The notes: generated by a model not told the origin, from the sequence alone. DNA of 59,405 nt from Clostridiales bacterium (GCA_015056325.1 SVGL01000013.1:1-59405), one strand, 5' to 3'. Numbered from the stretch's first letter, positions 24,319 to 32,662 are shown. Numbers and translations are program-made.

Positions 24319-25011
24319 ATGGAGGCATTGCTCCGGCAGCGGTATGATTCCGCCCTGTCTGCCATCGCGCAGGCGTCAGAAGGCAGGTATGAACCGCCCC
24401 GCATCATCGCGGTGACCAAGACTCACGCGGTGGAGGAGATTCTTCCCCTAAGCAGCCTGGGTATCACCGAGATCGGCGAAAACCGGGTGCAGGAGATCGT
24501 TGAAAAATGGCCGGATCTCAAGGAAAAATTCCGTTTCCACTGCATCGGGCGGTTGCAAACCAACAAAGTTAAGTATATAATAGATAAGGTATGCCTGATT
24601 CAGTCTCTGGATCGGATGAACCTGGCGCTGGAGATCGACCGGCAGGCGCAAAAGGCTGGCGTCGTGATGCCGGTGCTCATTCAGGTGTCCCCGGCTGGGG
24701 AGGAACAGAAGGGCGGCATGCTCCCTGAAGAGGTGCGTCCCTTCCTGCGGGAAGTCAGCCGCATGCCCGGCCTCCGCGTGCAGGGCCTGATGGCGGTTAT
24801 GCCTAACACCCAGGAGCAGGACTACCTGGCGGGACTCTTCCGCGACATGCGCACGCTTTTTGAGCAGCTCAGGGATGAAGCGATCCCCGGGGTTGTCATG
24901 CAGGAGCTGAGCATGGGCATGTCCGGCGACTATGTGCTGGCTGCAAGGCACGGCGCAACCATGGTCCGCCTGGGCAGCGCACTGCTGGGCCCGAGAGATT
25001 ATAGCAAGTAA
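24319..25011 (+). CDS. YggS/YlmE family PLP-homeostasis protein
   Basis: 230 aa from the ATG at 24319, eight bases after GGAGG; a TTG seven codons earlier is less likely. A single-domain alanine-racemase-like TIM barrel. The PLP lysine is in IIAVTKTHAVEE near residue 36. GENRVQEIVEKW and FHCIGRLQTNKVK are family signatures, and the C terminus has LSMGMSGDYVLAARHGATMVRLGSALLG. It buffers pyridoxal phosphate and influences amino-acid pools. The gene is almost always encoded beside sepF in Firmicutes, as here. Confidence 0.95.
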   Translation: MEALLRQRYDSALSAIAQASEGRYEPPRIIAVTKTHAVEEILPLSSLGITEIGENRVQEIVEKWPDLKEKFRFHCIGRLQTNKVKYIIDKVCLIQSLDRMNLALEIDRQAQKAGVVMPVLIQVSPAGEEQKGGMLPEEVRPFLREVSRMPGLRVQGLMAVMPNTQEQDYLAGLFRDMRTLFEQLRDEAIPGVVMQELSMGMSGDYVLAARHGATMVRLGSALLGPRDYSK

Positions 25012-25039
25012 CGACCAGTTTCTGGGAGGAAGAAGATAC

Positions 25040-26149
25040 ATGGCGTTCTGGGATAACGCAAAACAGAAGATGATGCAGGCGATGAAGCCCCGTCAGCAGG
25101 AGAGCCAGGGGTATTCTCCCAACCGTGCCGACGGCGGCTTCAGCGGCTATGTGCCTAAGATGACCCGTCAGCAGGCGGAGCCCAACCCCACCGGCTATCA
25201 GCAGGCCCGTCCCGCGGGCTTTGAGAATATGATGCCCTCCGGCGTGGATCCTGCGGTGATGCAGGGTTTCCAGCCTGTTGGCGGCCAGACCGGTCAGGTA
25301 CAGATGCAGGGTCAGCCCCAGCAGGGCATGCCCCAGCAGCCGCAGCAGGCGCCCTTTGCCCGCACCGGTTACCAGCCGCCCGTGAACAGCCAGCAGGTGC
25401 CGCCCCGTCCCCAGGCCCAGTTCCAGGGCCAGCAGATGGGCGCTCAGCCGGGTCCGGCACAGCCAGGTCAGGCTTTCCAGCGCCAGCAGGCCCCCCAGCA
25501 GACCCGTCCCGGCTTTGGTCAGCCGGCATTCCAGCATAATGCCCAGCAGCCGCCCCGCGGCTTTACTGCAAAGCAGCCGATTCTGCCGCAGCAGCCTGAA
25601 CAGCCTGCCGGCGATGGCCATACCTTCGCCTTCCCCGGCGGAGACAGCTATGTGGTGGATGGCCATGCGTACAAGATGATCTTCCGCGTGGCGCAGATCA
25701 CCGGCGTACCCAGCTGCTTCCGGGTGATTGAGTTCATGTACAACAATGAGGCGGTTATCGTCAACGCCGAGCAGATCACCGATCTGGTGGAGGCCGACCG
25801 CTGCATGGACCTGATCTTTGGCGCGGCCTGCGCAATGAAGCAGCGTCTCATGCGCGTTTCCGGCAAGCAGATCTACCTGATAACTCCGCCTCAGGTGTAT
25901 GTGGCGCCCTTCGATGGGCTGCGCCGTGCAGGTATGGCGGATATCGAGCGCCGCTGGCCCGGTGCGCTGCAGGCCAATATGCAGCCCCAGCAGATGGGGA
26001 CGCAGCCTGCGGCGAACAATGTGCAGCCCATGCATGGCTTCGGCCAGCAGGACGATTTCGCTGCCGGGATGGGCCGCCGTGCTGCCCGAAATAACATGAA
26101 CGTCAACGGTTTTACCGATTACGGCGGATTCGGTGTGAAGAGCCGCTGA
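25040..26149 (+). CDS. sepF: SepF cell-division protein with an unusually long Q/P-rich linker
   Basis: 369 aa from ATG 25040 (GGGAGGA upstream); usual SepF is about 150 aa. Residues 1-20 are an amphipathic membrane-binding helix (MAFWDNAKQKMMQAMK). Residues about 25-190 are Gln, Pro and Gly-rich. The SepF core (about 195-300: FRVAQITGVPSCFRVIEFMYNNEAVIVNAEQITDLVEADRCMDLIFGAACAM) follows. A second disordered tail (about 305-369) is also Gln-rich. SepF bundles FtsZ filaments and tethers them to the membrane. The expansion is not a frameshift: the frame is intact and codon use is even. Confidence 0.88.
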   Translation: MAFWDNAKQKMMQAMKPRQQESQGYSPNRADGGFSGYVPKMTRQQAEPNPTGYQQARPAGFENMMPSGVDPAVMQGFQPVGGQTGQVQMQGQPQQGMPQQPQQAPFARTGYQPPVNSQQVPPRPQAQFQGQQMGAQPGPAQPGQAFQRQQAPQQTRPGFGQPAFQHNAQQPPRGFTAKQPILPQQPEQPAGDGHTFAFPGGDSYVVDGHAYKMIFRVAQITGVPSCFRVIEFMYNNEAVIVNAEQITDLVEADRCMDLIFGAACAMKQRLMRVSGKQIYLITPPQVYVAPFDGLRRAGMADIERRWPGALQANMQPQQMGTQPAANNVQPMHGFGQQDDFAAGMGRRAARNNMNVNGFTDYGGFGVKSR

Positions 26150-26176
26150 TGGCGCCCCAGCAAAGGAGAATGAAAC

Positions 26177-26455
26177 ATGTTCAGCTTCATCCCCAATGCC
26201 ACCAATACCCTGCTTGACATCTACAAGCTGCTGGTGCTGGTGTACTTCATTCTCACGGTGGTGAAGGTGCCCGCCAACCAGTGGACGACCCGGCTGGCCA
26301 GCGTGATTGAGCCTGCGCTGACGCCCTTCCGCAAGCTGGTGAACCGGTATATGCCGAAAAACTGGCAGATCATCGACTGGTCTCCTGTGGCGCTGCTGAT
26401 TGGTATTTCCATCGGCCAGTGGCTGCTGAACCGGATTTTCGCCATTCTGTTCTGA
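26177..26455 (+). CDS. YggT family membrane protein
   Basis: 92 aa, with a hydrophobic N-terminal half and a second hydrophobic stretch near the end. Family features: a Pro in the first amphipathic region, and EPALTPFRKLVNRYMP with IIDWSPVALLIGI. It is encoded between sepF and ylmH as in many Firmicutes. The function is not established; a role in envelope or division is supposed. GGAG precedes the ATG. Confidence 0.9.
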   Translation: MFSFIPNATNTLLDIYKLLVLVYFILTVVKVPANQWTTRLASVIEPALTPFRKLVNRYMPKNWQIIDWSPVALLIGISIGQWLLNRIFAILF

Positions 26456-27204
26456 TGATGAAAGACATGTCAAACCAGCTGGCCCTGCGGCTGCAGCAGA
26501 ATGCTCAGCGGGCGGACAGGCTGGATATTCCCGTCCCGGGGCGCTTCGTCACCGGGGAGGAGCGGGCGATGGCCGTTCATGCGGCACGGGAAGCCCGCGT
26601 GGCCGTTTCCTTTGACGGCGGCTGGCCCGACGCCGAGCGGGAGCAGGTCTGCTTCCATCCGGCCTGGGCGGAGGCGGAGTTCACCGCTGTGTGGGTCGAG
26701 ATCCGCTGGGCGGCAAAGTTCGCCCATGTGGAGCACCGCGACCTGCTGGGCAGCCTCATGGCCCTGGGCATGGATCGTTCCTTCTTCGGCGATTTGATCG
26801 CCCAGGAAGACCGGGCATACCTGTGCTGCCTGCCGGAGATTGCCGCCCGTCTCCCCGTGGAGTGGGACAAGGCCGGCAATGTACCCATTAAGGTGCAGCT
26901 GCTGGAGGAAGCCCCCGCCATCGAGCCGCCCAAGGGGGAGTTCCTGCGGGACACCGTGGCCTCCCTGCGGCTGGACTGCGTGCTGTCCGCCGGGATGAAG
27001 ACCTCCCGCAGCCGTGCAGCGGAGATGATCCGCATGGGTGCTGTGGCCGTTGACCACATGCCCGAGGAGCGCACTGACCGCGTCCTGAATGCCGGTCAGC
27101 TGCTGTCGATACGCGGCTTTGGGCGCATCCGCCTCAGCGAGGTGGGAAGCCCCACGCGCAAGGATCGGCTGCCGGTACAACTGGAGATATTCCACAAGAA
27201 ATGA
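26455..27204 (+). CDS. YlmH family S4-domain RNA-binding protein
   Basis: 249 aa. The start ATG at 26455 overlaps the yggT stop by one base (TGATG); an ATG at 26458 or 26467 is possible. The C-terminal S4 domain (about 173-240) has SAGMKTSRSRAAEMIRMGAVAVDH. YlmH binds ribosomes and rescues stalled translation in B. subtilis. The N-terminal part contains the usual MALGMDRSFFGDLI segment. Encoded in the sepF-divIVA cluster. Confidence 0.92.
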   Translation: MMKDMSNQLALRLQQNAQRADRLDIPVPGRFVTGEERAMAVHAAREARVAVSFDGGWPDAEREQVCFHPAWAEAEFTAVWVEIRWAAKFAHVEHRDLLGSLMALGMDRSFFGDLIAQEDRAYLCCLPEIAARLPVEWDKAGNVPIKVQLLEEAPAIEPPKGEFLRDTVASLRLDCVLSAGMKTSRSRAAEMIRMGAVAVDHMPEERTDRVLNAGQLLSIRGFGRIRLSEVGSPTRKDRLPVQLEIFHKK

Positions 27205-27359
27205 ACATAAGCTTAAATGATGATGTTCCGCCCGATATGCGGGCGGCAGCACAACAACAGGCTGCGAGCCGACCATCACGCGGAATACGGGTGGCTGGAG
27301 GAAGTCGACTGAATCGCGAGCCGGGTGCGGGCACTGCCCGCGGAGAGGAGTACACCGCT
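27205..27359 (+). other. Structured spacer between ylmH and divIVA
   Basis: 155 bases with no gene. Two perfect hairpins: CCGCCCG-ATATG-CGGGCGG (27228-27246) and GCGGGC-ACT-GCCCGC (27327-27341). The second ends two bases before the GAGAGGAG ribosome binding site of divIVA. There is no T-tract, so they are not simple terminators. Confidence 0.6.
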
Positions 27360-27851
27360 ATGCAGAACCAGAAAATCACCATCGAAGTGATCGAGACCAA
27401 GGAATTCCACGTGGCTGCCCGCGGCTACAATCAGCACGAGGTGGACGAATTCCTGGACAGCATCTGTGACGAGCTGGAGCGCATCGAGGCCGAAATGGAC
27501 GCTCTGAAGGCTGAGAATGACCGTCTGCAGCATCAGGCTGTGCCCCAGGTCACCAAGGCGACCCCTGTGGTCAGCGCGCCCACCGGCAACGACGGCACCT
27601 TCCGGGAGATCCTGGAAATGGCCCAGCGTGTCAAGGAGCAGACCATCGCCGACGCTGAGGCGAAGGCGGCGGAGATCGTGGCGAACGCCGAGGTCGAGGT
27701 CAAGGCTCGCTTGGGCAACCTGACCGAGGAGAAGGAAGAGCTGGAAGAGCAGATTGCTGCCCTCAAGGAGGCCGCGAAGGCTTTCAAGGCGCAGTTTGCC
27801 GAGATGATCGGCGCCGCCCAGGACACCCTGGACGCGATGAAGGTTTTGTAA
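27360..27851 (+). CDS. divIVA: DivIVA-domain cell-division protein
   Basis: 163 aa from ATG 27360. The N-terminal lipid-binding DivIVA domain contains ETKEFHVAARGYNQHEVDEFLDSICDELERIEAEM (about 9-45), then a linker and a long coiled coil (about 85-160). DivIVA marks curved membrane and recruits division and septation partners. It is shorter than many Firmicute DivIVA proteins and has no C-terminal extension. Last gene of the yggS-sepF-yggT-ylmH-divIVA group; ends at a strong terminator. Confidence 0.92.
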   Translation: MQNQKITIEVIETKEFHVAARGYNQHEVDEFLDSICDELERIEAEMDALKAENDRLQHQAVPQVTKATPVVSAPTGNDGTFREILEMAQRVKEQTIADAEAKAAEIVANAEVEVKARLGNLTEEKEELEEQIAALKEAAKAFKAQFAEMIGAAQDTLDAMKVL

Positions 27852-27857
27852 TCGCAT

Positions 27858-27890
27858 AGGCGGGACAGTCATGGGCTGTTCCGCCTTTTT
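27858..27890 (+). terminator. Terminator after divIVA
   Basis: AGGCGGGACAG pairs with CTGTTCCGCCT (one G-U pair), followed by TTTT. It lies seven bases after the divIVA stop. Confidence 0.85.
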
Positions 27891-27902
27891 GCAATAACAC
27901 GA

Positions 27903-28251
27903 AGGTCAGGCGCAGCCTGACTAGCGACAGCGATTGCTTGCAATCGCGGAGCGTAGCCAGCACTCGCAACGCGAGGGATGGCCGAAACCGGAGGTCAGGC
28001 ACAGCCTGACTAGCGACAGCGATTGCTTGCAATCGCGGAGCGTAGCCAGCACTCGCAACGCGAGGGATGGCCGAAACCGAAGGTCAGGCACAGCCTGACT
28101 AGCGACAGCGATTGCTTGCAATCGCGGAGCGTAGCCAGCACTCGCAACGCGAGGGATGGCCGAAACCGGAGGTCAGGCGCAGCCTGACTAGCGACAGCGA
28201 TTGCTTGCAATCGCGGAGCGTAGCCAGCACTCGCAACGCGAGGGATGGCCG
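27903..28251. repeat. Four tandem 89-bp repeats, each with three hairpins
   Basis: Units begin at 27903, 27992, 28081 and 28170; the fourth lacks the last few bases and runs directly into the ribosome binding site of the helicase gene. Copies differ only at a G/A in the first loop (G, A, A, G) and at one linker base. Each unit holds perfect inverted repeats GTCAGGC-gca-GCCTGAC, GCGATTGC-tt-GCAATCGC and CTCGC-aac-GCGAG. All three frames show short open frames but no start with a ribosome binding site. There are no variable spacers, so this is not CRISPR. Confidence 0.9.
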
Positions 28252-28266
28252 GAGGAGGGCAGTGCC

Positions 28267-30585
28267 GTGGAGACGATCCGTATATCCGTGCGCGGGCTGG
28301 TGGAATTCACCCTCCACGGCGCGGACATCCGCCCTGCAGGCAGCATGCGGGACATGCAGGAGGGCATGCTGGGCCACAAGGCGCGCCAGGGCCTGCTGGG
28401 GGAGGGCTGGGAGGCAGAAGTCCCCATCAGCCTCACCGTTCCGGTGGATGAGGAGGCCGAAATGCTCCTCACCGGGCGCATGGACGCCTTCTGCGACGGC
28501 GTAGTGCCCATCATTGAGGAAATCAAGCTCTGGCAGCGCAAGGAGCCGCCGATGCTGCCCTTGGAAGCCCACGAAATGCAGGCAGTCTGCTACGGTCATA
28601 TGCTTTGTGAGGAGCGAGACATCCGGGAAGTCATCATTCGCGTGGTGTATGTGGATCGCCGCGGCAAGGTGCGCGGGGAGTTCGACACGCCCCTGACAGC
28701 GGAGGAATGCCGTGCGCGCTTCCTGACGGTGTTCGAGCCCTATGTGCGCAGGATGAGCCTTGTCCGCAAGCATCGCCGGGAGCGGGACGCCTCCCTGCGG
28801 CATTTGCGCTTCCCCTTTGATAGCTACCGCCCCGGCCAGCGGGAGATGGCCGTGCAGGTCTACACCGCGGTGAAACTGGGCAGGCGGCTGTTTGCCTCCA
28901 TGCCTACCGGCACGGGCAAGTCCATCGCGGCGCTGTTCCCGGCGCTCAAGGCTTTGGGAGAGGGGCTGACCAACCAGGTCTACTACCTCACCGCCCGTAC
29001 CACCCAGCGTCAGGGCGCCATCGAGGCGCTTCGGCGCATGCGACAGCAGCCGTTGCACCTGTGGACGCTCATCCTGGACGCCAAGGACAAGCAATGTCCT
29101 GCGCCGACCCTTTGCCACCCGGATTTCTGCCCCCGGGCGAAGGGGCATTTCCTGCGGGATCATGCGGCCATCGAGGAGATGCTTTCCATCGATGACTGGT
29201 CGCCGGAGAACATCCGGGCCATGGCGGACAAGCACAACCTCTGCCCCTTTGAGTTTGCGCTGTCCCTGGCTGAAATCGCCGATTTGACCATCTGCGACTA
29301 TAACTACGCCATCGACCCGGCGGTGCACATCCAGCGCATCTTTGACAAGACGGCGGACGTCACCCTCCTGATCGACGAGGCCCACAACCTGCTTTCCCGT
29401 GTGCGGGACATGCTTTCCGGCGCGGTGGACGGCGGACGAATCCGCAAGCTGCGCACCCTTGTGGGCAAGACGGCGGGCCGCAAGCACGCCCTGTACAAGG
29501 CCATGACCGGCGTGCTCAAGGCCATCGACGATCTGCCCATCCCCGAGGATGAATCCGCCGAGGGCGAACTGACGAAGCTCCCCAGCTCCTTCGATAACGC
29601 TTGCATGGAGCTGGCCGACGCCTTCATGGAGGCCCACAACGACCGCTTCCCCTGGGGCGAGGAGGGCGAGCACCTGCGGGAGACGGTGACGCTGCTTTTA
29701 TCCTTCATCCGTGCCCGCAAGAGGGATACCACTGACTACGCCTGGCTCTGGCAGGGCAGGAAGAACAAGGTGATCACCGCCTTTGCGCTGGATGTGGCCA
29801 GCTACTTCGAGGAGGTCACCACCATGCTGCGGGGTGTGGTGTGCTTCTCCGCGACGATGCATCCGCTGGAGGACATGAAGATGCTTTTGGGCGGCACGGA
29901 GGAAGACGCCTGCTTCGCCATGCCTTCGCCCTTCCCGAAGGAAAATCTGCTGATCCACCAGTCGGATATCAACACCCGCTATCGCTTCCGCGGCGCGGCC
30001 TGTCCGGATATCGCGGCGGCCATCCGCGCCATGGTGGAGGCAAAGTCCGGCAAGTACATCGCGTTTTTCCCCAGCTTTGCCTACCTGCGCCAGGTGTCGG
30101 AGATGCTGGATATTCCCCATCAGGCTCAGCGTTCCGGTATGAATGACGACGAGCGCCGCGCCTTTCTGGCGCCCTACACGCCGGATGGTGAACCTGTCCT
30201 CAGCCTGTGCGTGCTGGGCGGCATCTTCGCTGAGGGCATCGACCTGCCCGGCAATGCGCTGGACGGCGTGGCCGTTGTAGGCGTGGGCTTACCCCAGGTG
30301 AATCTCTTCCAGGAGACGCTCAGGGCCTACTATGAGCGCACCCTGGGCGACGGCTTCCTCTACGCCTACATGCTGCCGGGCATGCAGAAGGTGGCCCAGG
30401 CAGTGGGCCGCGTCATCCGCACGGAGAACGACCGTGGCGTGGCGCTGCTGCTGGACGACAGGTACCGGCAGGCTGCGTACAGGAGGCTTTGCCCGGAGCA
30501 CTGGGTGATCAGAAGGGGCGATTCAGAGGCTGAGCTGACATGCTTCTGGGCGACAAACGATGATACGAAAAAATGCCTTCCGTGA
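28267..30585 (+). CDS. PD-(D/E)XK-like nuclease fused to a Rad3/DinG-type iron-sulfur helicase
   Basis: 772 aa from the GTG at 28267, with GGAGGAGG at eight bases; the frame upstream is only repeat. The N-terminal 180 residues resemble a RecB/Cas4-type nuclease: GRMDAF (Asp near 79), an EEIK motif near 90-93 and QxxxY (QAVCY) near 109. The XPD-like helicase follows: Walker A MPTGTGKS near 214-221, four Cys for a 4Fe-4S cluster (KQCPAPTLC, DFCPRAKG, LCPFE), DEAH near 370, and C-terminal motifs ending VGRVIRTENDRG. It should unwind 5' to 3' and may cut DNA. A repair role is inferred. Confidence 0.88.
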   Translation: METIRISVRGLVEFTLHGADIRPAGSMRDMQEGMLGHKARQGLLGEGWEAEVPISLTVPVDEEAEMLLTGRMDAFCDGVVPIIEEIKLWQRKEPPMLPLEAHEMQAVCYGHMLCEERDIREVIIRVVYVDRRGKVRGEFDTPLTAEECRARFLTVFEPYVRRMSLVRKHRRERDASLRHLRFPFDSYRPGQREMAVQVYTAVKLGRRLFASMPTGTGKSIAALFPALKALGEGLTNQVYYLTARTTQRQGAIEALRRMRQQPLHLWTLILDAKDKQCPAPTLCHPDFCPRAKGHFLRDHAAIEEMLSIDDWSPENIRAMADKHNLCPFEFALSLAEIADLTICDYNYAIDPAVHIQRIFDKTADVTLLIDEAHNLLSRVRDMLSGAVDGGRIRKLRTLVGKTAGRKHALYKAMTGVLKAIDDLPIPEDESAEGELTKLPSSFDNACMELADAFMEAHNDRFPWGEEGEHLRETVTLLLSFIRARKRDTTDYAWLWQGRKNKVITAFALDVASYFEEVTTMLRGVVCFSATMHPLEDMKMLLGGTEEDACFAMPSPFPKENLLIHQSDINTRYRFRGAACPDIAAAIRAMVEAKSGKYIAFFPSFAYLRQVSEMLDIPHQAQRSGMNDDERRAFLAPYTPDGEPVLSLCVLGGIFAEGIDLPGNALDGVAVVGVGLPQVNLFQETLRAYYERTLGDGFLYAYMLPGMQKVAQAVGRVIRTENDRGVALLLDDRYRQAAYRRLCPEHWVIRRGDSEAELTCFWATNDDTKKCLP

Positions 30586-30602
30586 TGGAAGGCATTTTTA
30601 TA
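30567..30602. terminator. Bidirectional terminator overlapping both convergent gene ends
   Basis: AAATGCCTTCC pairs with GGAAGGCATTT; A- and T-runs flank it on both sides. The helicase TGA (30583-30585) lies in the loop and the converging gene's stop (30598-30600) in the outer T-run. Confidence 0.9.
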
Positions 30603-31137
30603 CAGATCGGACATGAAATTCGATGTCTGCGTTCTTTTCCAGCAGGGCTTCCTTCAAAGCTGCCAGCTGCTTCAGCTTTGTTAAGATGTCAATCACGTAT
30701 ATCTTGTGTTTGACGCCTTGAGGGTCAATGCAGACCCAATGGTCGGGGCCGTCCACTTCGTGCTCCTCTTCGATCCGGGCGATGTCGCCGTATTGCAGCA
30801 CTATGTGGCCGTCGCGGGAATAAAGAAAATGTTCTCCAAGTCGCAGACTGTCTTTGCAATGGGGCACGGAATGCTGGAAATCGTCAAGCAGAGCATCATG
30901 TCCCACTGTCTGTGCAGCTGATTCAATGTGCTGCTCAAGTGTCGTGCGCGCTTTCCGGTCTGAACGAACGAAATGGTAAGCTATGGCGACAAAGATAAGG
31001 AAAAAGAATACCTTCTGGTACCATACGCTGAAGAGAAAAACAGAGCCCACGGCAAATATGATGAACATTGTGATGGGAAAAGTGCTGGAACCAACAGAGA
31101 GATACTCGAGAAGTTCGTTTTTCTCATTCTTCTGCAT
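30598..31137 (-). CDS. Two-TM membrane protein, unknown
   Basis: 179 aa. Two adjoining membrane segments (about 20-37 and 42-58), then a soluble domain with a helical start (about 65-100) and a beta-rich end (LYSRDGHIVLQYGDIARIEEEHEV...). This shape resembles bacterial PH-like membrane proteins, but I do not recognise a family. GGAGG precedes the ATG. It has its own perfect promoter. The composition is more AT-rich than the neighbours, which may mark a recent arrival. Two others of similar plan are at 44725-45288 and 54819-55307. Confidence 0.75.
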   Translation of the reverse strand: MQKNEKNELLEYLSVGSSTFPITMFIIFAVGSVFLFSVWYQKVFFFLIFVAIAYHFVRSDRKARTTLEQHIESAAQTVGHDALLDDFQHSVPHCKDSLRLGEHFLYSRDGHIVLQYGDIARIEEEHEVDGPDHWVCIDPQGVKHKIYVIDILTKLKQLAALKEALLEKNADIEFHVRSV

Positions 31138-31166
31138 GGGAAACCTCCGGATGTATTGCTTGCTAT

Positions 31167-31195
31167 ATTATAGCTTTGGGCGGAGGTGTTGTCAA
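31167..31195 (-). promoter_or_regulatory. Sigma-A promoter of the two-TM gene
   Basis: On the minus strand TTGACA (31190-31195), 17 bases, TATAAT (31167-31172): consensus in both boxes, 30 bases before the start codon. Confidence 0.88.
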
Positions 31196-31273
31196 CTCGT
31201 CTTTTTGCTGTATTTTCCCCCAGTGCACCTTGGCAAAAGGCTGCTGGAGGCGTACAATGATTTGGGGTAAGAA

Positions 31274-31897
31274 TCAACTGTCTGCCCCCTCCAGCCACTT
31301 CTCCAGCTCCTCGATGGTGGCGAAACCTTTACCCTGACGAACGGTTTGCTGGACGCTGTCCGGCAGCTCAGTCAGCAACAGGTCAAGCTCCTTTACCAGG
31401 GCCATTGCGTCGCCATACTTGTTCTGGAATACGCAGAGAAGACCGCCTTCGTCCGGCATGAGCACCACATGCTCCGGGCAGTAGAGGGAAAGGGTCTGCT
31501 CCATCACCACCTCTGCGGAGGCGAAGGAGGTGATTCTCCAGGTGTCGTAGGCGGCGGAGATGACCTCGCGGTTCTGGCCGGCCAGTTCGGTGGGGATGAC
31601 CTGCCGGCGGGTCAGGTCGTGACCACAGGGCGCGTAGGACATGTGCTGGATGATCTGGCAGTCCGCCGCAGTGGTCATCTGCGAGTCGGAACGCACCTGG
31701 GCGGTCTCGGGGAGGGCGTCGTCCACAGTGGATTTGGGCATCAGTGCCGTGAACAGCAAGAGCGCCATGCCAACCAGCATTGCGCTGCCCGTCAGCAGCT
31801 GACGGCGGTCCACAGTGGGGCGGATTTCCGCTTTTTCATCGGAAAAATGAGGCTTCGGACGGCGGTACTGGCCGTCAAAACGATCAATATCATTCAT
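31274..31897 (-). CDS. Membrane-anchored protein with a BofC C-terminal-like domain
   Basis: 207 aa. A cytoplasmic N terminus of about 30 residues, one membrane segment (about 37-53), and an outside domain with two Cys (QIIQHMSYAPCGH). The last 60 residues (PEHVVLMPDEGGLLCVFQNKYG...IEELEKWLEG) fit the pattern of BofC C-terminal domains, which in B. subtilis act between the two sporulation compartments. That match is by pattern memory only. Function otherwise unknown. It is divergent from the HAD phosphatase gene. Confidence 0.65.
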   Translation of the reverse strand: MNDIDRFDGQYRRPKPHFSDEKAEIRPTVDRRQLLTGSAMLVGMALLLFTALMPKSTVDDALPETAQVRSDSQMTTAADCQIIQHMSYAPCGHDLTRRQVIPTELAGQNREVISAAYDTWRITSFASAEVVMEQTLSLYCPEHVVLMPDEGGLLCVFQNKYGDAMALVKELDLLLTELPDSVQQTVRQGKGFATIEELEKWLEGADS

Positions 31898-31972
31898 GGG
31901 GATCGCTCCTTTCTTTGCCCTCAGTATGGCGGGAAATGCGGGCGGTTATCCCTCACGAAAGGGGCGATTGCG

Positions 31973-32617
31973 ATGATTCGCGCAGTTCTTTTTGACCTGG
32001 ACGGCACGCTGACCAATACCATCGACGACATTTCTGACGCCATGAACCGCGCGCTGCGCCTCCATGGGCTGCCGGAGTGGACAGTGGCGGAGTACTGCTA
32101 CCTGGTGGGTGACGGCGCGAAGGTGCTGGCCCAGCGCGCTGTGCGCGATCGACAGGACCTGGCGCTTTCTGTGCAGAAGGAATACCAGGCCTATTATGAG
32201 ACCCATACCCGGGTCAAGTCAAAGCCCTATGACGGTATTCCGGAGATGCTGAAGGCCATGACGGAAAAGGGTTTCCCGCTGGCAGTATTCTCAAACAAGC
32301 CTGACGCGGATACGAAGAACGTGGTCGGCCACTTTTTCCCGGATATCCCCTTTGCGGTGGTGCGCGGCCAGGTGGAGGGCGTCCCTGTGAAGCCTGATCC
32401 AATGGGTGCGCTGGCGGTGGCAGAAAGCCTTGGCGTCCGACCGGAGGAGGTGCTCTACCTGGGCGACACGGCCACGGACATGCGCTGCGCTGTCAACGCA
32501 GGAATGCACCCGGTGGGCGTTCTGTGGGGCTTCCGCAAGGAGGATGAGCTTCACCAAAGCGGTGCAGAGAGGATCATAGCGCACCCGCTGGAAGCTCTCC
32601 CGCTTTTGGGAATGTAA
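31973..32617 (+). CDS. HAD-superfamily phosphatase, phosphoglycolate phosphatase-like
   Basis: 214 aa from the ATG at 31973 (GAAAGGGG upstream). HAD motif I is FDLDGTLTNT (nucleophile Asp 9), motif II is VFSNKP near 105, the Lys of motif III is VKPDP near 142, and motif IV is YLGDTATDM near 165. The helical cap between motifs I and II places it in the Gph/PpaX subfamily. It probably dephosphorylates a small phosphorylated metabolite. Promoter boxes of the next gene follow within 20 bases of its stop. Confidence 0.9.
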   Translation: MIRAVLFDLDGTLTNTIDDISDAMNRALRLHGLPEWTVAEYCYLVGDGAKVLAQRAVRDRQDLALSVQKEYQAYYETHTRVKSKPYDGIPEMLKAMTEKGFPLAVFSNKPDADTKNVVGHFFPDIPFAVVRGQVEGVPVKPDPMGALAVAESLGVRPEEVLYLGDTATDMRCAVNAGMHPVGVLWGFRKEDELHQSGAERIIAHPLEALPLLGM

Positions 32618-32662
32618 CAATGTTAAAATCCTCTTTACAGAGCTTTCAAAATGTGGTATCAT
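32611..32662 (+). promoter_or_regulatory. Promoter of the four-repeat peptidoglycan-binding gene with upstream AATGTAACA box
   Basis: TTTACA (32634-32639), 17 bases, TATCAT (32657-32662). AATGTAACAATGTTA starts 23 bases before the -35; a matching element lies 24 bases before the -35 of the second such gene (33932). Confidence 0.75.

Noticed and set aside
27903..28251. CRISPR-like array
   Set aside because: The units are contiguous 89-mers with no variable spacers and internal palindromes; no cas genes are present. It is a tandem repeat.
28267..30585. Type I-type Cas4/Csf helicase from a CRISPR locus
   Set aside because: The Cas4-like signatures are part of a single nuclease-helicase protein and no other cas gene or spacer array is near.
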